The position numbers and the translations under genes are program-made. A stretch of DNA of 64,000 nucleotides from contig CM075860.1 of NCBI GenBank assembly GCA_037975125.1, positions 38,663,391 through 38,727,390 on the forward strand, in the 5' to 3' direction. The stretch comes from Latrodectus hesperus. Its lineage: Eukaryota > Arthropoda > Arachnida > Araneae > Theridiidae. Of this stretch, positions 43,272 to 56,066 are shown piece after piece; position 1 is the stretch's first letter, and each line of letters begins with the position of its first letter. Under the pieces are notes generated by a model. It was given only the letters and a program-made list of their open reading frames with translations, was not told the DNA's origin and searched no databases.

Positions 43272-44119
43272 AGAAAGGTGATTATAAAATTGAAATATTT
43301 AAAAATTAAATGCTACGCTACAAAAGTGTTTATTTTAATCAGATTTCGTCTTTTTTATTGAGCAAGTTAATCATTTTGATTTCATTTCAAAGCAGAAATT
43401 TGTTTTTAAAAGCAATTTAGACAGGAAAGTATAAACTACGTTAATGACTTGTTGTGTCTGTTATGGAGAAAATGACACCCTATTACTAACCCAAATAGCA
43501 TACACAGTTCTCTTCGGTATCTTCTTCGAACGGATCGCTTCTATTTGCTTTGAATTTGAACCGGTAAAAAAAAAGAAGAATTTTTTTCTTTCTTTCTTTC
43601 CTAGTCTTTCCTTTTGAATTCTGAGTAAAGAAAAAAAAATTAGAAGTAAAGAAACTAGATTACTAATTTCACGGAAGATTAGTCACATAGAATTTCTAAC
43701 GAAGGAGGAGGTTGTGGTTTTCCGGTAGAGCACGTCTAAATCGCGCGATTGAGGAAAAGAAAAGTAAAACTCCCTCCGACTTCTTCCGGTCAAGCTTAAG
43801 ATGTTTCTGTTAAATTAGATTATAATGACTGATTGCTTTTTTTTTTTAATCGAAGCGATGATTTCGAGTGTTATGGTCATCATAAAATTACGTTGCGGAA
43901 ATTGTTTTGAACACTGAAATTTCTTAAATTGATAGCAACAAATTATATTGTAATTGTAATCATATCTATAAAACCAACTAGATATAATTGGACGGGTTTT
44001 CGAAAAATATCTATAGTGTTATTAGTAATATATTGGATAGTTATAAAATATTTAACCATTTATATGGTTACGTACTATTGATATTAAGTCTTAAAACTTT
44101 TTTCTGTTCATTATTTATC

Positions 44120-44403
<284 letters not shown>

Positions 44404-44678
44404 CTAATCTATGGGGTATGACAGCCCATGTGGGCTAAGGCCTACAGGGCCAATCTGTGTTTTCTTGACCAAGGGGTCCTAGGATGCGAAGCATATGTCC
44501 TGATAAGGTGGTCAGCCTACGCGAAACCTTCGTTTAGTTCCCAAGCATGCTTGGTACTCAATTTATTATCGGCCCACTGAAGGGATGGGAGGTTGATTCG
44601 ACCTGGTCCAGTTCGAGGATTGAACCTCGGACCTGCACCTTGGGAACGCGAAATGCTGCCAATAAGCGCTACTGAGTT

Positions 44679-44682
<4 letters not shown>
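44404..44682 (-). repeat. SINE, same family as 20202-20473, inside a (TA)n tract
   Basis: It shares with the 20-kb copy the segments GCCCATGTGGGC, GCGAAGCATATGTCC, CCCAAGCATGCTTGGTACTC and CCACTGAAGGGATG, and the tRNA-like end. A long (TA)n tract lies on each side, so it probably inserted within one microsatellite and its duplication cannot be told from the repeat. Confidence 0.88.

Positions 44683-44769
<87 letters not shown>
44683..44769. repeat. (TA)n microsatellite, about 87 bp
   Basis: It directly follows the SINE, so it and the preceding tract were probably one microsatellite split by the insertion. Confidence 0.98.
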
Positions 44770-44772
<3 letters not shown>

Positions 44773-45845
44773 GAAACAATAGAAAATAAATCCTTCTATT
44801 TGTTTTATGTTTTAGAAACGTATCTTCTACTTACAGGACCGTTTTCTTATGCAATTTAATCCCATAATTATACTTCCCAGACATTCCGCTTAAACCGAAA
44901 AATTCTCGGTTTTCAGTTAAAATCACGATGTCCCCCGGCCAGTTTACTCCACGTCTCGGAAAAAATTAAATTTCATTTTACAAATGATCAAAAATATCTA
45001 AAAATAGTTAACTGTGAAGGATTATTCAAGATAATTACTTTGTCATTTATTTCGGTTCGGTAAGAAAGGTGAAAACTCTAGAGAAGAGTGATGGTCTGCT
45101 GATAACAGAGTCATCCTATCCTCCTATCTCACATGCATCGCACACGCATGCACTGATGAAAGGGATTCAGTAAAGGAGTCTACAGTTAAAGCTTTGTGAC
45201 ACGTGAAATTAATATCTAATTAGCTTGTGAAGATTTCCACAAGTTTAAAACGAAAAAAAACACACCTATAAATGCAATAGCCAATGAAAAGTATATGTAA
45301 ATATCATTCAAATTTTTATTCCTTATACATAGTGTTTCTTCTTATTTAAGAAATAAAATGTATGCACTTTCAGAAATTATATGCGTTAACTTGTAAAACA
45401 TAAAATATCAAATAAGAAATGAATTGTTTAAATGAATATTATGTTTGTATCATTATTACCCCTGGTTTAGGTTCTTAATTAGCAACCATAGCATTGAGAA
45501 TAAACTACCCTCTAAAACACATTCTAAAATTTTGCTTAGGGTGTGCCCGCAACGTTTGGGGACATTCCTTTGTCTCGGTCCGACATTTCAGAAATCTGGC
45601 AAGCCTACCTGCAATACATTTCATGATATTTGAGTTCCATAAAAATAAATCAATGTTTTCAGAAAAATTTAACTGTCGTGATCGGTAATAAGAAATGTAC
45701 AATAAGTCGTAACCTTAAAAAAAAAGAATTTAGAAAATTAACTTTGTAACTAAACTCTGTTAAATTATCAAATTCTACTAATACTAAAGTTTCTGTTTTT
45801 TAAAGAATAATGATACGCAGTATTTTAACTATTCACGTCAATAGT

Positions 45846-45847
<2 letters not shown>

Positions 45848-45902
<55 letters not shown>
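45848..45902. repeat. (TA)n microsatellite, about 55 bp
   Basis: An uninterrupted TA tract. Confidence 0.98.
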
Positions 45903-45904
<2 letters not shown>

Positions 45905-45984
45905 TTAATAGTATATATTTAAAAAATACAATGAATACAATGAAACAAATTTCAGTTTTATATCTAACTTTGCATTTTATATTT

Positions 45985-46009
45985 ATGTATATATATATAT
46001 ATATATATT

Positions 46010-46070
<61 letters not shown>
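45985..46070. repeat. Interrupted (TA)n microsatellite
   Basis: A TA repeat broken by two TTTATGTA segments, the second near 46009-46016. Confidence 0.95.
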
Positions 46071-46074
<4 letters not shown>

Positions 46075-49000
46075 AAGAATTTATTCATGAGTCATATGCT
46101 TTATGCTTTATTTTATTAATTTTAAAGAGCTAGTAAGCGCATTACGTTCCTATACTTAATTCAAAGGAAATAGTATATTACCCTGATAATGCGAATTTTA
46201 GGTGATTCAAAATTTATATGACTGTGACATCTGTACTCCTCTTGAGCATGTTATTCTAATATATATATAGTAAAAATTAAAAATTATATTATTAACAGGT
46301 TGATAATTTTTTATTCATTTGAGTGTTGTTATTCTATTCTTTCGATTGCTCCTACATACATGAAAGATTGTGGGTTCGATTCTCAGCTCAGGAATGGAAT
46401 GTTTCCGATATAACTTAGTTAAAACTAACATCATTACTTTTTGAAAGGATAATATTCATAAAATTAAACTAATGCATGAAGCAGAAGAAATCCTTAGAAT
46501 CCTGCAATAATTTTAAACAATGAAATCAAACTAAATATATCAATTATTTCTATGTATCATACGTAAATTGTCAGAATATCTTACATAATATTTTTAATTT
46601 TACAAAAGAAAACCACTATCTTTCTCTTTTAATTTAATATAAGTACTTTGGAAAATAATCAATTGCTTTGAAAATTCTATTTAAAGATTAGAAATACTTG
46701 TAAGGAAAATGATGCTTTATGTATTTATTATTTAAACAATTTTTTTAATTTTTTAAACTTTTTGACAATAATTTATCTCCATTAAGAAATTTAATTTTGC
46801 ATAAAAAATTAATGCCTGATTTTTCATTTTTTATTAGTAAATGTGAAAATCATTCTCGACATTAATGTTTAAGAATATGAATTGGTTCTTTATAATTATG
46901 AAATAAAAATAAACGTATGAAACAATTCTGAAAATTAATCAGAAACATTTTGTAAACAAACATCGAGGTTATTCTCGTAACTTCTGATAGGTTTTTTCTG
47001 AGAAATAAATAACAAAAACAAGTTTGAAAGTTTGGTTATAGATAAAAAATATTTCTCAGAATAATGGATTATACAAGAAACATTTTTTATGTCTTTGATC
47101 TAGTTTTTACAAACAGAATTATTATTATCTGGACATCCTTTAGTAATAATATAATTCTCAACCACTCATAATTACTCAATTAACCGAAACAACTTACAAA
47201 AAGTTAACAACAAATTAGTAGTGACATCTATTGGATATTATATGAAATTTTCCTTATTCATGATGTAAAAAAAACTTTAAACATCATTTTGAAAATTTTT
47301 CTTTTCTTTCAAAGAAATGCTTTTATTTTGGTTTCATTTCCAATGTAAAAATTTTAAAATATGATTTTTATCTAACGAAATTTTAACATTGAAATTGTAG
47401 TTAATTGTAAATTACTTATATTTTTGAGATGTCAAGTAAATGATCTAATTTCTTTTTAAAAAAATGCCTCAATATAGTACTAATATTTATTTTCTTACAT
47501 GGTCGCATTTGTTGACGAATTTTTAAATTAATTTAGATGAATTATATTATTCTTAGCATAATTGTAGCGGGCAAAAAACAGAATGAGAAGCTGTATATCA
47601 ATACATATTCAAATTAATAAATGTTTAAAATTAGGTAACATTTTCTTTTACTTTTATGTATAAGCTGAAAATAATTTTCAAGATTGACTTTATTTTCTTA
47701 GCACAAAAAACATTTCGAAGTAATGAAAGAACAGCAAAATCATTTTTAAAAATAATGGAACTAAATATAATTAATTCAACTTTTTTGAAAAAATAAGTTC
47801 ATACCTTTAATATGTATTTAAATTTTATAATGTGTTTTTTTAAAATTCTGTTAATCTTGAAATATTAATCTTTTTTATTCCTAAATCAAAATTATCTATC
47901 ATTCCTAAAAGTGTTTATGTCACCAGAAGTATATAATTAAGGAATAATTTCTCTACTCTTATCGGAAATTATCAAGTATCGAATCTAGAACTTTTCAATG
48001 CATCAGTTTAGTCATTGTTATAACTTTTTTAAACCAAAATAATTTTTATTACCGGGTATATTTAAATAAATTTAAATTTATTTCATACATTTTTGAAATG
48101 GAATTCATTATTGAAGTACTTACTGAACTTAATTGTACACTACTTGATATTTTTAGCAGAAAAAAAAATTTAATTATTCTAAAAAATATTCAATTATAAG
48201 AATTGATTTCGGGGTTTTGATCTTTCTGTACAAGTCTCCAAGAAATTTAAGACCATATACATTTGTATACATATAATAAGCAATACACAAATATATTATT
48301 TTAATGAAAAGAATGAAATCATTCGAAAATTTTAATTTTGGTAAAGTTTTTTCGAAACAAGAGAAATTTCTGCAAAATTTTGAGTTTCATATTTAACTAG
48401 CCCAAATTTAGTGCTGCCATCTAGCGAGATTGTATTTAAAATTTTAGCATGAATAACTACGAATTTACATAAAGGGATGATAAATTCGGCAATTTTTTTA
48501 AACTCCAAACTACATAACAATAAATTAGCCAATTAAAACTCGTATTAAATTTAAAAAAAAAACGTAATAAGAAAAAAAGTGGTAATTTTGTCCAGATTAA
48601 TAAAAAATGTTAAAAAGAAATGCTGAATTGAAGAAAGGAAGTTTTATACACATACGATTTCTTTGCGATATATGAATATATATATATAGTATATAAGAAC
48701 ATAGTATCATAAATTTTATACAATACGATGTGATATCGATACATAAAAGTTATTAAATTACAATCTTTTAGTTCACATAATTTTATTAATCAAAAAAGAA
48801 ATAAAAAAATATAAAACCAATTTGTAGAAATTAGATAGATCTCTGAGAAATAAAATAATGAAAATATGTGCAAATAAATATGCATAATATAAATATGTTA
48901 CTATTTTAAATGAAAATTTTTTATTTCCTCGCTTAATAAAATTCTTTGCTTTTATGTTTCTTCATTTTGATAAATTCTTCGGCACTGCAGTTAATAACCC

Positions 49001-50149
49001 AACGCCCTCAGGTGTTGCAAAGAATCTTGATATTTACATGGAATATTATATATTTATAAAATTGCATTCCGAGAGCTTTATTCAAGTGTCACAAAGGAAG
49101 AACAACCGCCAGACGCAGATATTTTCATCGCACGTCATGCTTTATACGTTCATAACCTTTACTGAAGATTTTGACAATAATTTTGAATCAAAATTTAAGA
49201 TGGAGTTTCCCCTAAAAAATTAAATCCAAATACTATTCACCATTTTAATCTTTTAGTGCTATAAAGCATTGCTTAAAAATATAATAGGCAGCTAAAATTA
49301 TGGAAACATCAAACTAAAATTAATGAGCAATTTTCAAAAATATATATAATTAGGAAATAGTTTTAATCAAGAGCAAAGTACAAAATTATATTAAACAGTA
49401 AAAATCAAAATCGCAAAGAAAAAGTTGATGGAATCAGTTAAAATAAATAAAGAAAAGAATTGGATCTTTTAAAAGAAAAGAAATCTAGATAAAATTGATA
49501 TATTTTAAAAAAATAAAATCCAAATATATTCTAAAGATGAAATTAAAAATTTAAAGAAAAAAGAAAAAGATATTTCGTTAGAAAATAGGAAGCTAAAATA
49601 AGAAATTTGAGAATCATTTTATACATAGGGATAAATCGACTTAAATTAAGAAAAATAAAAGAAAATTGTAGATTGACAAAGACATCTTAAAGGTTTAACG
49701 ACTCATGTGCGTCCATGAAAATGTTCATTTCTGAGGAGTAAAATGAGAAGCCTACTTTTATCAATCTTTCTTATAATTTAAGAAAATTTTCAAAAAATTG
49801 CAGTTTTACACAGTTAAATATACAAGTAGTTGCTTAAAAGATATTTCATATTAAGCACATTAAATGAAATAGTTGGCATTATTTATATTTCTTTTTTGAA
49901 TATTATAAATAATTAGTTTGGGAATTAAATATTTATTATCACATATAGTTGATAATTTTTCCAAAACTTTCCATCATTCAAATCTTATAAACTACAAATT
50001 TCAAATAAGTTTATGAAAATTTCAGTTTTTGAGCAAAAGGGTTATTACTGAAAATAGTTCATACATAAGATTACTAGAAGTTGACTTCGTTCCTTATCTT
50101 TTTATGCAAGAAAAAAAATGACAGATTCATTTAACTCACTCACTTACAA
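46071..50149. other. AT-rich intergenic DNA
   Basis: Only the tRNA-like fragment near 46340-46400 stands out. A plus-strand frame at 48954-49223 (89 codons) has no recognisable content and no flanking support. Confidence 0.6.
46340..46400 (+). repeat. tRNA-like SINE fragment
   Basis: GGGTTCGATTCTC resembles a B box and is followed by CAGGAATGGAATGTTTCC, a possible diverged version of the GGGCATGGATGT module. No extended body is recognisable. Confidence 0.35.
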
Positions 50150-50360
50150 GGGAAAACGATCATATGGTTTCCGTGCTTGTTTCCGGTTCAATAGCTCGTT
50201 TGTTCGAATCCCACCTTAGTGGTTCTAACTCCATTTCTAACTGAAAGTCCCGATCTAATTAGCCCATATGTGCAGAAAATTATCATGTGCACACGAACCT
50301 CACTCAACAACCGCAATCGACCTTGAAGTGCTGGGCTGTGCTCTTTTTTAGACACCTTAG
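50150..50360 (+). repeat. Old SINE copy related to the intron 3 SINE
   Basis: A B-box-like TGTTCGAATCCCACC is followed by a body containing AGTCCCGATCTAATTAGCCC. The same segment is found in the 57089-57269 element, with a C/T difference. The A box is eroded and the boundaries are approximate. Confidence 0.65.
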
Positions 50361-50748
50361 CCCTAAACAGTCCCTTTGCAAGGCTTTAGAGACAATTACT
50401 AAAACAATTTTAAAATATTTGTAGATAGAGCATGAGTTATGCATAACACATGCTCTAAGTATATGAATGTCATTTTCAAAATTATTTTAAAAAATTAGCT
50501 TTGAATATTCTTGAGTTTAAATATCATACAGTTATTGATTAACATACAAATAACCAAGTGTCATAAGTAACAACAACAATTTTAACAATGCTTTCTTTTA
50601 GTAATCTAGTCTAAAACTTATTTATCACTACTAATTCATTTACAAAAAGTGGAGTTCCTTTTGACTAAGCTTTGAATAATGCTATACAATAAATATGTTT
50701 GAACAATCTGTATTTAATGGAAAATAAGGCAACACTTTTCATTAGTGC

Positions 50749-50754
50749 TTTATT
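50749..50754 (-). terminator. Distal poly(A) signal candidate for CTR1
   Basis: On the minus strand AATAAA is followed about 15-20 nt later by GTGTTG and then a T-run, the classical signal plus GU/U-rich downstream element. It lies about 5.1 kb past the CTR1 stop. No recognisable transposon lies between the two, while a SINE sits just beyond it. Confidence 0.35.
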
Positions 50755-53308
50755 TCATTCTAAGAATACATATGAAAGCAAACCCACTAAGAACTTTTGA
50801 TTCTATCAACTAATTTAACAATTCACAATAGAATCTGAGAAGCTTCACTTTTCTTTCTTAAAATTTACCAAACATGCCCAATCAGAATACAATCGGTTTA
50901 TTTAGAAAATGTTGAGGACACAAAAGAGATTGCATCATTATAATTACTGTCAGTCATGCAAAATCTGGCAGAATATTGGATTGATAATGATGACATCATT
51001 AGAAACTTAATGTGGCCTGAGATACATCATTCTTCATACTTGTAAACTAATAAACTAATTTACTGTAAGATTAAAACAAATAACTAATCACTCTCCAAAC
51101 TTACACAAATGATTTTTCAATAGTATTTCAATCAATAATAGAGGCTGGCTTGTACTACTGGCTTCCCTGTAAGCACACAAGTATATGGTAGTCATCAACA
51201 CTTGATAGGAAAACTGAGAATCATCCAGATCATATTTATTCAGTCAGATACTGCATGTACTCCTTGAATGTATAGACACTGGTTAGATTTCATTTATGAC
51301 TGGAAATGACTTTTCAAGAGAAAGCATATCAATTTTTGAACGATTCAATAATTTTGGTACAAATTCTATTAATTGAATGATTACATAAAAAGTTTTATAA
51401 ATTTAGCCTATTTTATTCTGTATAGCATATTAGAAATTTCTTTAAAAAATTCTATTAAAATAATTTTCAGTTAGACACTGTCTAATTAAATAGCACCTAT
51501 TCCCTAATTTTTACTAGAACAACCATAATATTCATTTTTAATGTCATACTACACACTACTCAAAACAGAAAGTTATACTTATTTAACTCTTAATTTGTTT
51601 CTTCAAGAAGTTCGTGTGATTTGTTGCCCCACATACACACATAAATAAAATAAACGCAGGAGGTAGTAATAAATGATAAAAGAAAACTAATAAAAACTAC
51701 ACTTTTCAAATGGGAAGTCTTTTTAGAAAAATGATGTACTAAAGCAGAATATTGTATTTATATACCTTATATTTAACTTCTTTAATAGATAATTATTAAA
51801 ATGATATATAGCCTGATAAGTTTTTCTCAGGATTAATTTAAGATGTGAAATAGAACCTTGTTCCTTGACCAAAATGATACAGGATCAGTTAATATAATTA
51901 GATATGGTCAAAAGAACTATCAAAGCTGAAACATTGCAGCTTCTTCAATTTTAAGGGTTTATACTATTAATTTATATCTCAGGTTTATACATACAACAAT
52001 CATATGCATAAGAAAATTAAAAACTGTGCTTTAATTAAAAAGTAGCATGTTTATTAAAATATTTGGTGGATAAAATTATGTATATAATGAGTCTTATTTG
52101 AAAATAAATACATTATCTAAGAGATGGACTGCTAAATCCATTTAAATTTGAATACGAACATGAAAAATATTAACGAAACACCTAAAAATGTTGAAAATGA
52201 ATAATAGATATTTTAAAGTAATATTGCATAGATGCTTGAATGGAAAAATTGTGTATAAAAAAACTAGATTGTTTCTCTCCTTTTATCTTTCCACTCATTT
52301 TAAATTCTGTGCATTTTCATAACCGACGTTTTACTATTAAGAGTCAGTAAATTTTTCATTTAAAAAAATAACCTTTTAGAGAAAAAACCTTTAAATAAGG
52401 ATTTTGTTTCAGTTAATTTGATGTAAGAATTTTTTTATATAAGTGAAAAATTAGTACTTGATTATGGAAAAAGGAAGTCTAAAGTTTAATTAATAAAAAC
52501 TAAAAGATTTATACATAAAAATGTTCTACAAATATTTCACAATTGTTATTGAATACAATAATAAATCTAAATAAAAATTAGATAAAACATAATTAAACAT
52601 AAATTAAAAAAAATTTTCAACAATGCCATTATTATTGTTTATTTAACAAAAGAGAAAGACTAAATATTGATCTGTATATGTCTCTGATGGAGTAAGAAAA
52701 ATTACAAGAAAACACACAAGGGATTGTATTAATTTTCTTAATTTAACTAGAGCTGGATAACAACTATGTTAATATAATTGATAGGACACAAATACTTAAA
52801 ACTTTAAAACATCAAGTCAATATATAGTTTATAAAATTGAAGCATTCCACATGAAAATAATACATTTGTAGACATGTGTGATGTATTATTTTGAATAAAT
52901 ATTTTTTTATTCATTTCCACTTGGGAAACAGATGTGTTTTAAGTGATGAAGTGTCGTAAATTCGTAGCAAATACATATGATGAACATGTTGTGAATGGTG
53001 ATTATTATATTTCTTGATTACTGAGAAGAAGTTTTCGAAGGAGTCTCAAAGTATATTTCCAAAAATATAAATTCTGAAATAGTAATTTGATTGGAAAGAT
53101 TTCCCAAATCATTATAGTATTATAAGTTGTGTTATTTCGGGATAATCACATGAGTGAAGAGTGTGTATAATTGTATTTCAATTTAATGAAGATACTTTGC
53201 ATGTGAATCAGAAAGTATTTAATAATTTAAAAAAATATCAAGATAGTTTTATACAATATGCTAAATCAATAAAATTACTCTCTTTTCCAAATTTAAATAT
53301 AAATCATC

Positions 53309-53348
53309 ATATTGATCATTATTAAATATCTTTAATAATGATCAATAT
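53309..53348. other. Perfect 18-bp inverted repeat, 4-nt loop
   Basis: ATATTGATCATTATTAAA is followed by TATC and then its exact reverse complement. It lies downstream of the CTR1 stop, so it would form a 3' UTR hairpin if the transcript extends this far. Confidence 0.95.
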
Positions 53349-55513
53349 CAAACACAAGTTGATTAAAATAATCTTAATTATTACAAGCAATACAGATATT
53401 TACTCATAAGACATTGAATTCTTTTAAAAGTATACATTTAAATCTTATTGACTGAGGAAAAATACAAACATTAAAAAATTATTAATCAAATATAATAATA
53501 AAAATTGTTTTGAATATGAAAAAATGTGCTTTATTAAATGATGCCAAATCAAGAAAAACAAAGCACAAAAAGGTGTAACATATTTATTATTTTGGGGATA
53601 CATTTTTCACAAATATTTCCACATACATAATATTTCAGAAGCAACTAATGATCACTGAAGGGCAGAAAATTAACTTGTACATAGAAATAACGAGATATAT
53701 CTAAAGGGTAACATTTGATTTACATATAATTTATGGATCTATATACATAATACTTTATAAAATTTCTAAATGTAACACACATACATTTTATTTACAAATC
53801 ACTTAAAAATAATATTTGTAGGCTCATTACGTGCACAAAAGCTTAGCAATATTTGATAAAAATAGAGTATTTCATATAATCAGTCTTTAAATAAAAGACA
53901 TTCAACATAACTACAGTAGTTTACATTAAAAATAGTTTTCACTTAATCTTTTGTTGGAAATACACTCCTGAAGATATTTTCATACAAATGGTTATGCATT
54001 TGAAAATATTTGTACTGATTTTTGATTTTGAAGTAAATTGCAAAATTGAATTAATGCATTAAAGTTAATTTATTCTGATAAATTACAGAAGGAAAAAATG
54101 AATTTTTAAATAGGACTTTGAAAAGAAATCAAATGGCCATATATTTCACACACTTTTTCTTATATTAACTTAAAGTATATTAACAATTAGAAACATACAA
54201 TTTTATAAGCATCTGTTTCATAGATTTATTACTAAAAATAAATGGAAAAAATTATAAGTAAATTGATTTATAACTCTAATATGTTTATGCATAAAAATTA
54301 TTTCTTTTTATTACATAAAATAAATTCACTAAATAATTTTTCATATTTCAAATTTTTTTTAAATTATGAAAGTTTCTGACTATAACATTTTTCCATTTAG
54401 GTTAGCAAATTTCAAACAATTGTAAATTTTCGTTTTTTTAAGATTTTTGTAAAGTTTGAAAATAATGATACTAAATAAAATTATTTCTTTATAAAAATTA
54501 CACTGTTACTCTGATAATTTGAGTTCAGCAATATTTTTAACAGTGCAGTTTAAATTTATTGCATTAAATCATTACATTATGCAAGTCTAAGTGAAGTTAA
54601 GTATATAAACTTTAGCATTAATTTTTTGCATTAACATTTTTGAAAATTTATTCATAATTAAAACTTAAAATGAATGAATGTTCAGAAATTTTGAACATTA
54701 ATATATTTTTACTATTAAATTTCTAGAAATCATAGTATACTTTAATTTTATTGCAAACACAAATATAAATCTCTTTATATATACTCATATTTATAATTAT
54801 TTTTATATTAATAAATGGAAAAAGCATGCATTTCAACAATACTTTAATTCAAATCAAAATGTAGAAGTTTTATGCTTAAACAATTATGAAATTTTGAAAA
54901 TTCAACAGCCTCAAATAAATAAGTTCGTTGAATTTACGAACATCTAGAATTAAATTGAAAATGATTTATTTATGAATAACTTATATGAATATATATTTGT
55001 GTCTACTTATTAAAAAATTTAATATTACTCCAAGTGAACTGAAATAAGACTATTTTAAATTAAATATTAAAATTCTGAAGTTTAAGACAATTTTAAGAAC
55101 ATTTATTACAGCTAAATCATAAAATTGTTTTATAAATAGACAAAGCAAAAAACACAGAAAAAATAACACTTTTGAGAATGTAATAAATTACTGAGATTCT
55201 TTATATTCCTTAAAAATAGAATTTTTCATTTTTATTATTTATAATGAAAATAACATTTTAATATTTTATATATTTAATAATATATCACATTCTTAGAAGG
55301 CTTAAAAATATATCATAAAATAATTTTTATTTGGGAAGTAAAAAAAAAAATAAGTAAAAGAAATGCTACAAGTACATGAAAGAGCTAACATGTACACACA
55401 TACAATATATTTATAACATTTTTTCAAAATTTAAAGATATACTCAAAATATTTGACATGCTTTAAAAATATGCACAGCGGATTCATTAAATTAAATATGT
55501 CCAATAGCTGCAA

Positions 55514-55523
55514 TTTATTTATT
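55514..55523 (-). terminator. Proximal poly(A) signals candidate for CTR1
   Basis: Two overlapping AATAAA hexamers (minus strand) lie about 340 nt past the stop. A T/G-containing stretch follows some 50 nt further on. AATAAA is frequent by chance in such AT-rich DNA, so this is only a candidate for a short 3' UTR form. Confidence 0.4.
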
Positions 55524-55864
55524 TTATAATAAATTATGAAAAATTGAATACTGAATTCATATAGTTTGAATAAACCTGTTTTAGGTAACATTTAATTTAA
55601 AATCTAAAACCAGATTTATGAGTCACAAGATTTTAATCAACATGATCCAGTTTCACTTGTCCCAATATGTAGAGTTCAGATCTCTTTCATAACATCTAAC
55701 CAACTGTAGAATTAATTCTACAGAATTATATTTTTGTGCATTTAGAGAAGTATATACTTCCTCTATTCCTTACCCCCTAAAAAAACTTCATTTGGCAAAC
55801 ATTTATAACAAACATAATTGCTCCACTTTTTCATAGCAGTTCTGTAGTGAATAAAATAAATTAT

Positions 55865-56066
55865 TCAATGGCAATGTTCAGTTATATCTACTACAGTTGC
55901 CTTTCGCCATCCGAATAAGAAGTAACCAATACCAGCTCCAACTATTACTCCTATACATAACCAGACATTATAAGTCATAAAAATAAGCATGAGGAAATAG
56001 CTGAGTACCATTTGAACAACATGAAGTGAAGTTTGCATTAAGTGCGGCCAACTAAACATGCGATTC
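55865..56066 (-). CDS. Ctr1: CTR1 exon D: TM2, TM3 and C-terminal HCH
   Basis: The terminal exon has a TTTTCAG acceptor. It completes a split Arg codon, then encodes 66 residues and a TGA stop. TM2 carries [11 protein letters not shown] with the M-x3-M selectivity-filter triad. TM3 carries the GAGIG helix-packing motif and ends GYFLFGW. The tail VVDITEHCH is essentially the vertebrate CTR1 C-terminus. The first in-frame ATG in the exon is internal and is not a start. Confidence 0.97.

Larger units (their letters stand above)
50755..55864 (-). other. CTR1 downstream region, possible long 3' UTR
   Basis: This 5.1-kb AT-rich stretch has no recognisable transposon, SINE or coding segment and no long (TA)n tract, unlike most of the window. 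It contains a perfect 18-bp hairpin at 53309-53348. It may be a long 3' UTR of the copper transporter or plain intergenic DNA; transcript data would decide. Confidence 0.35.
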
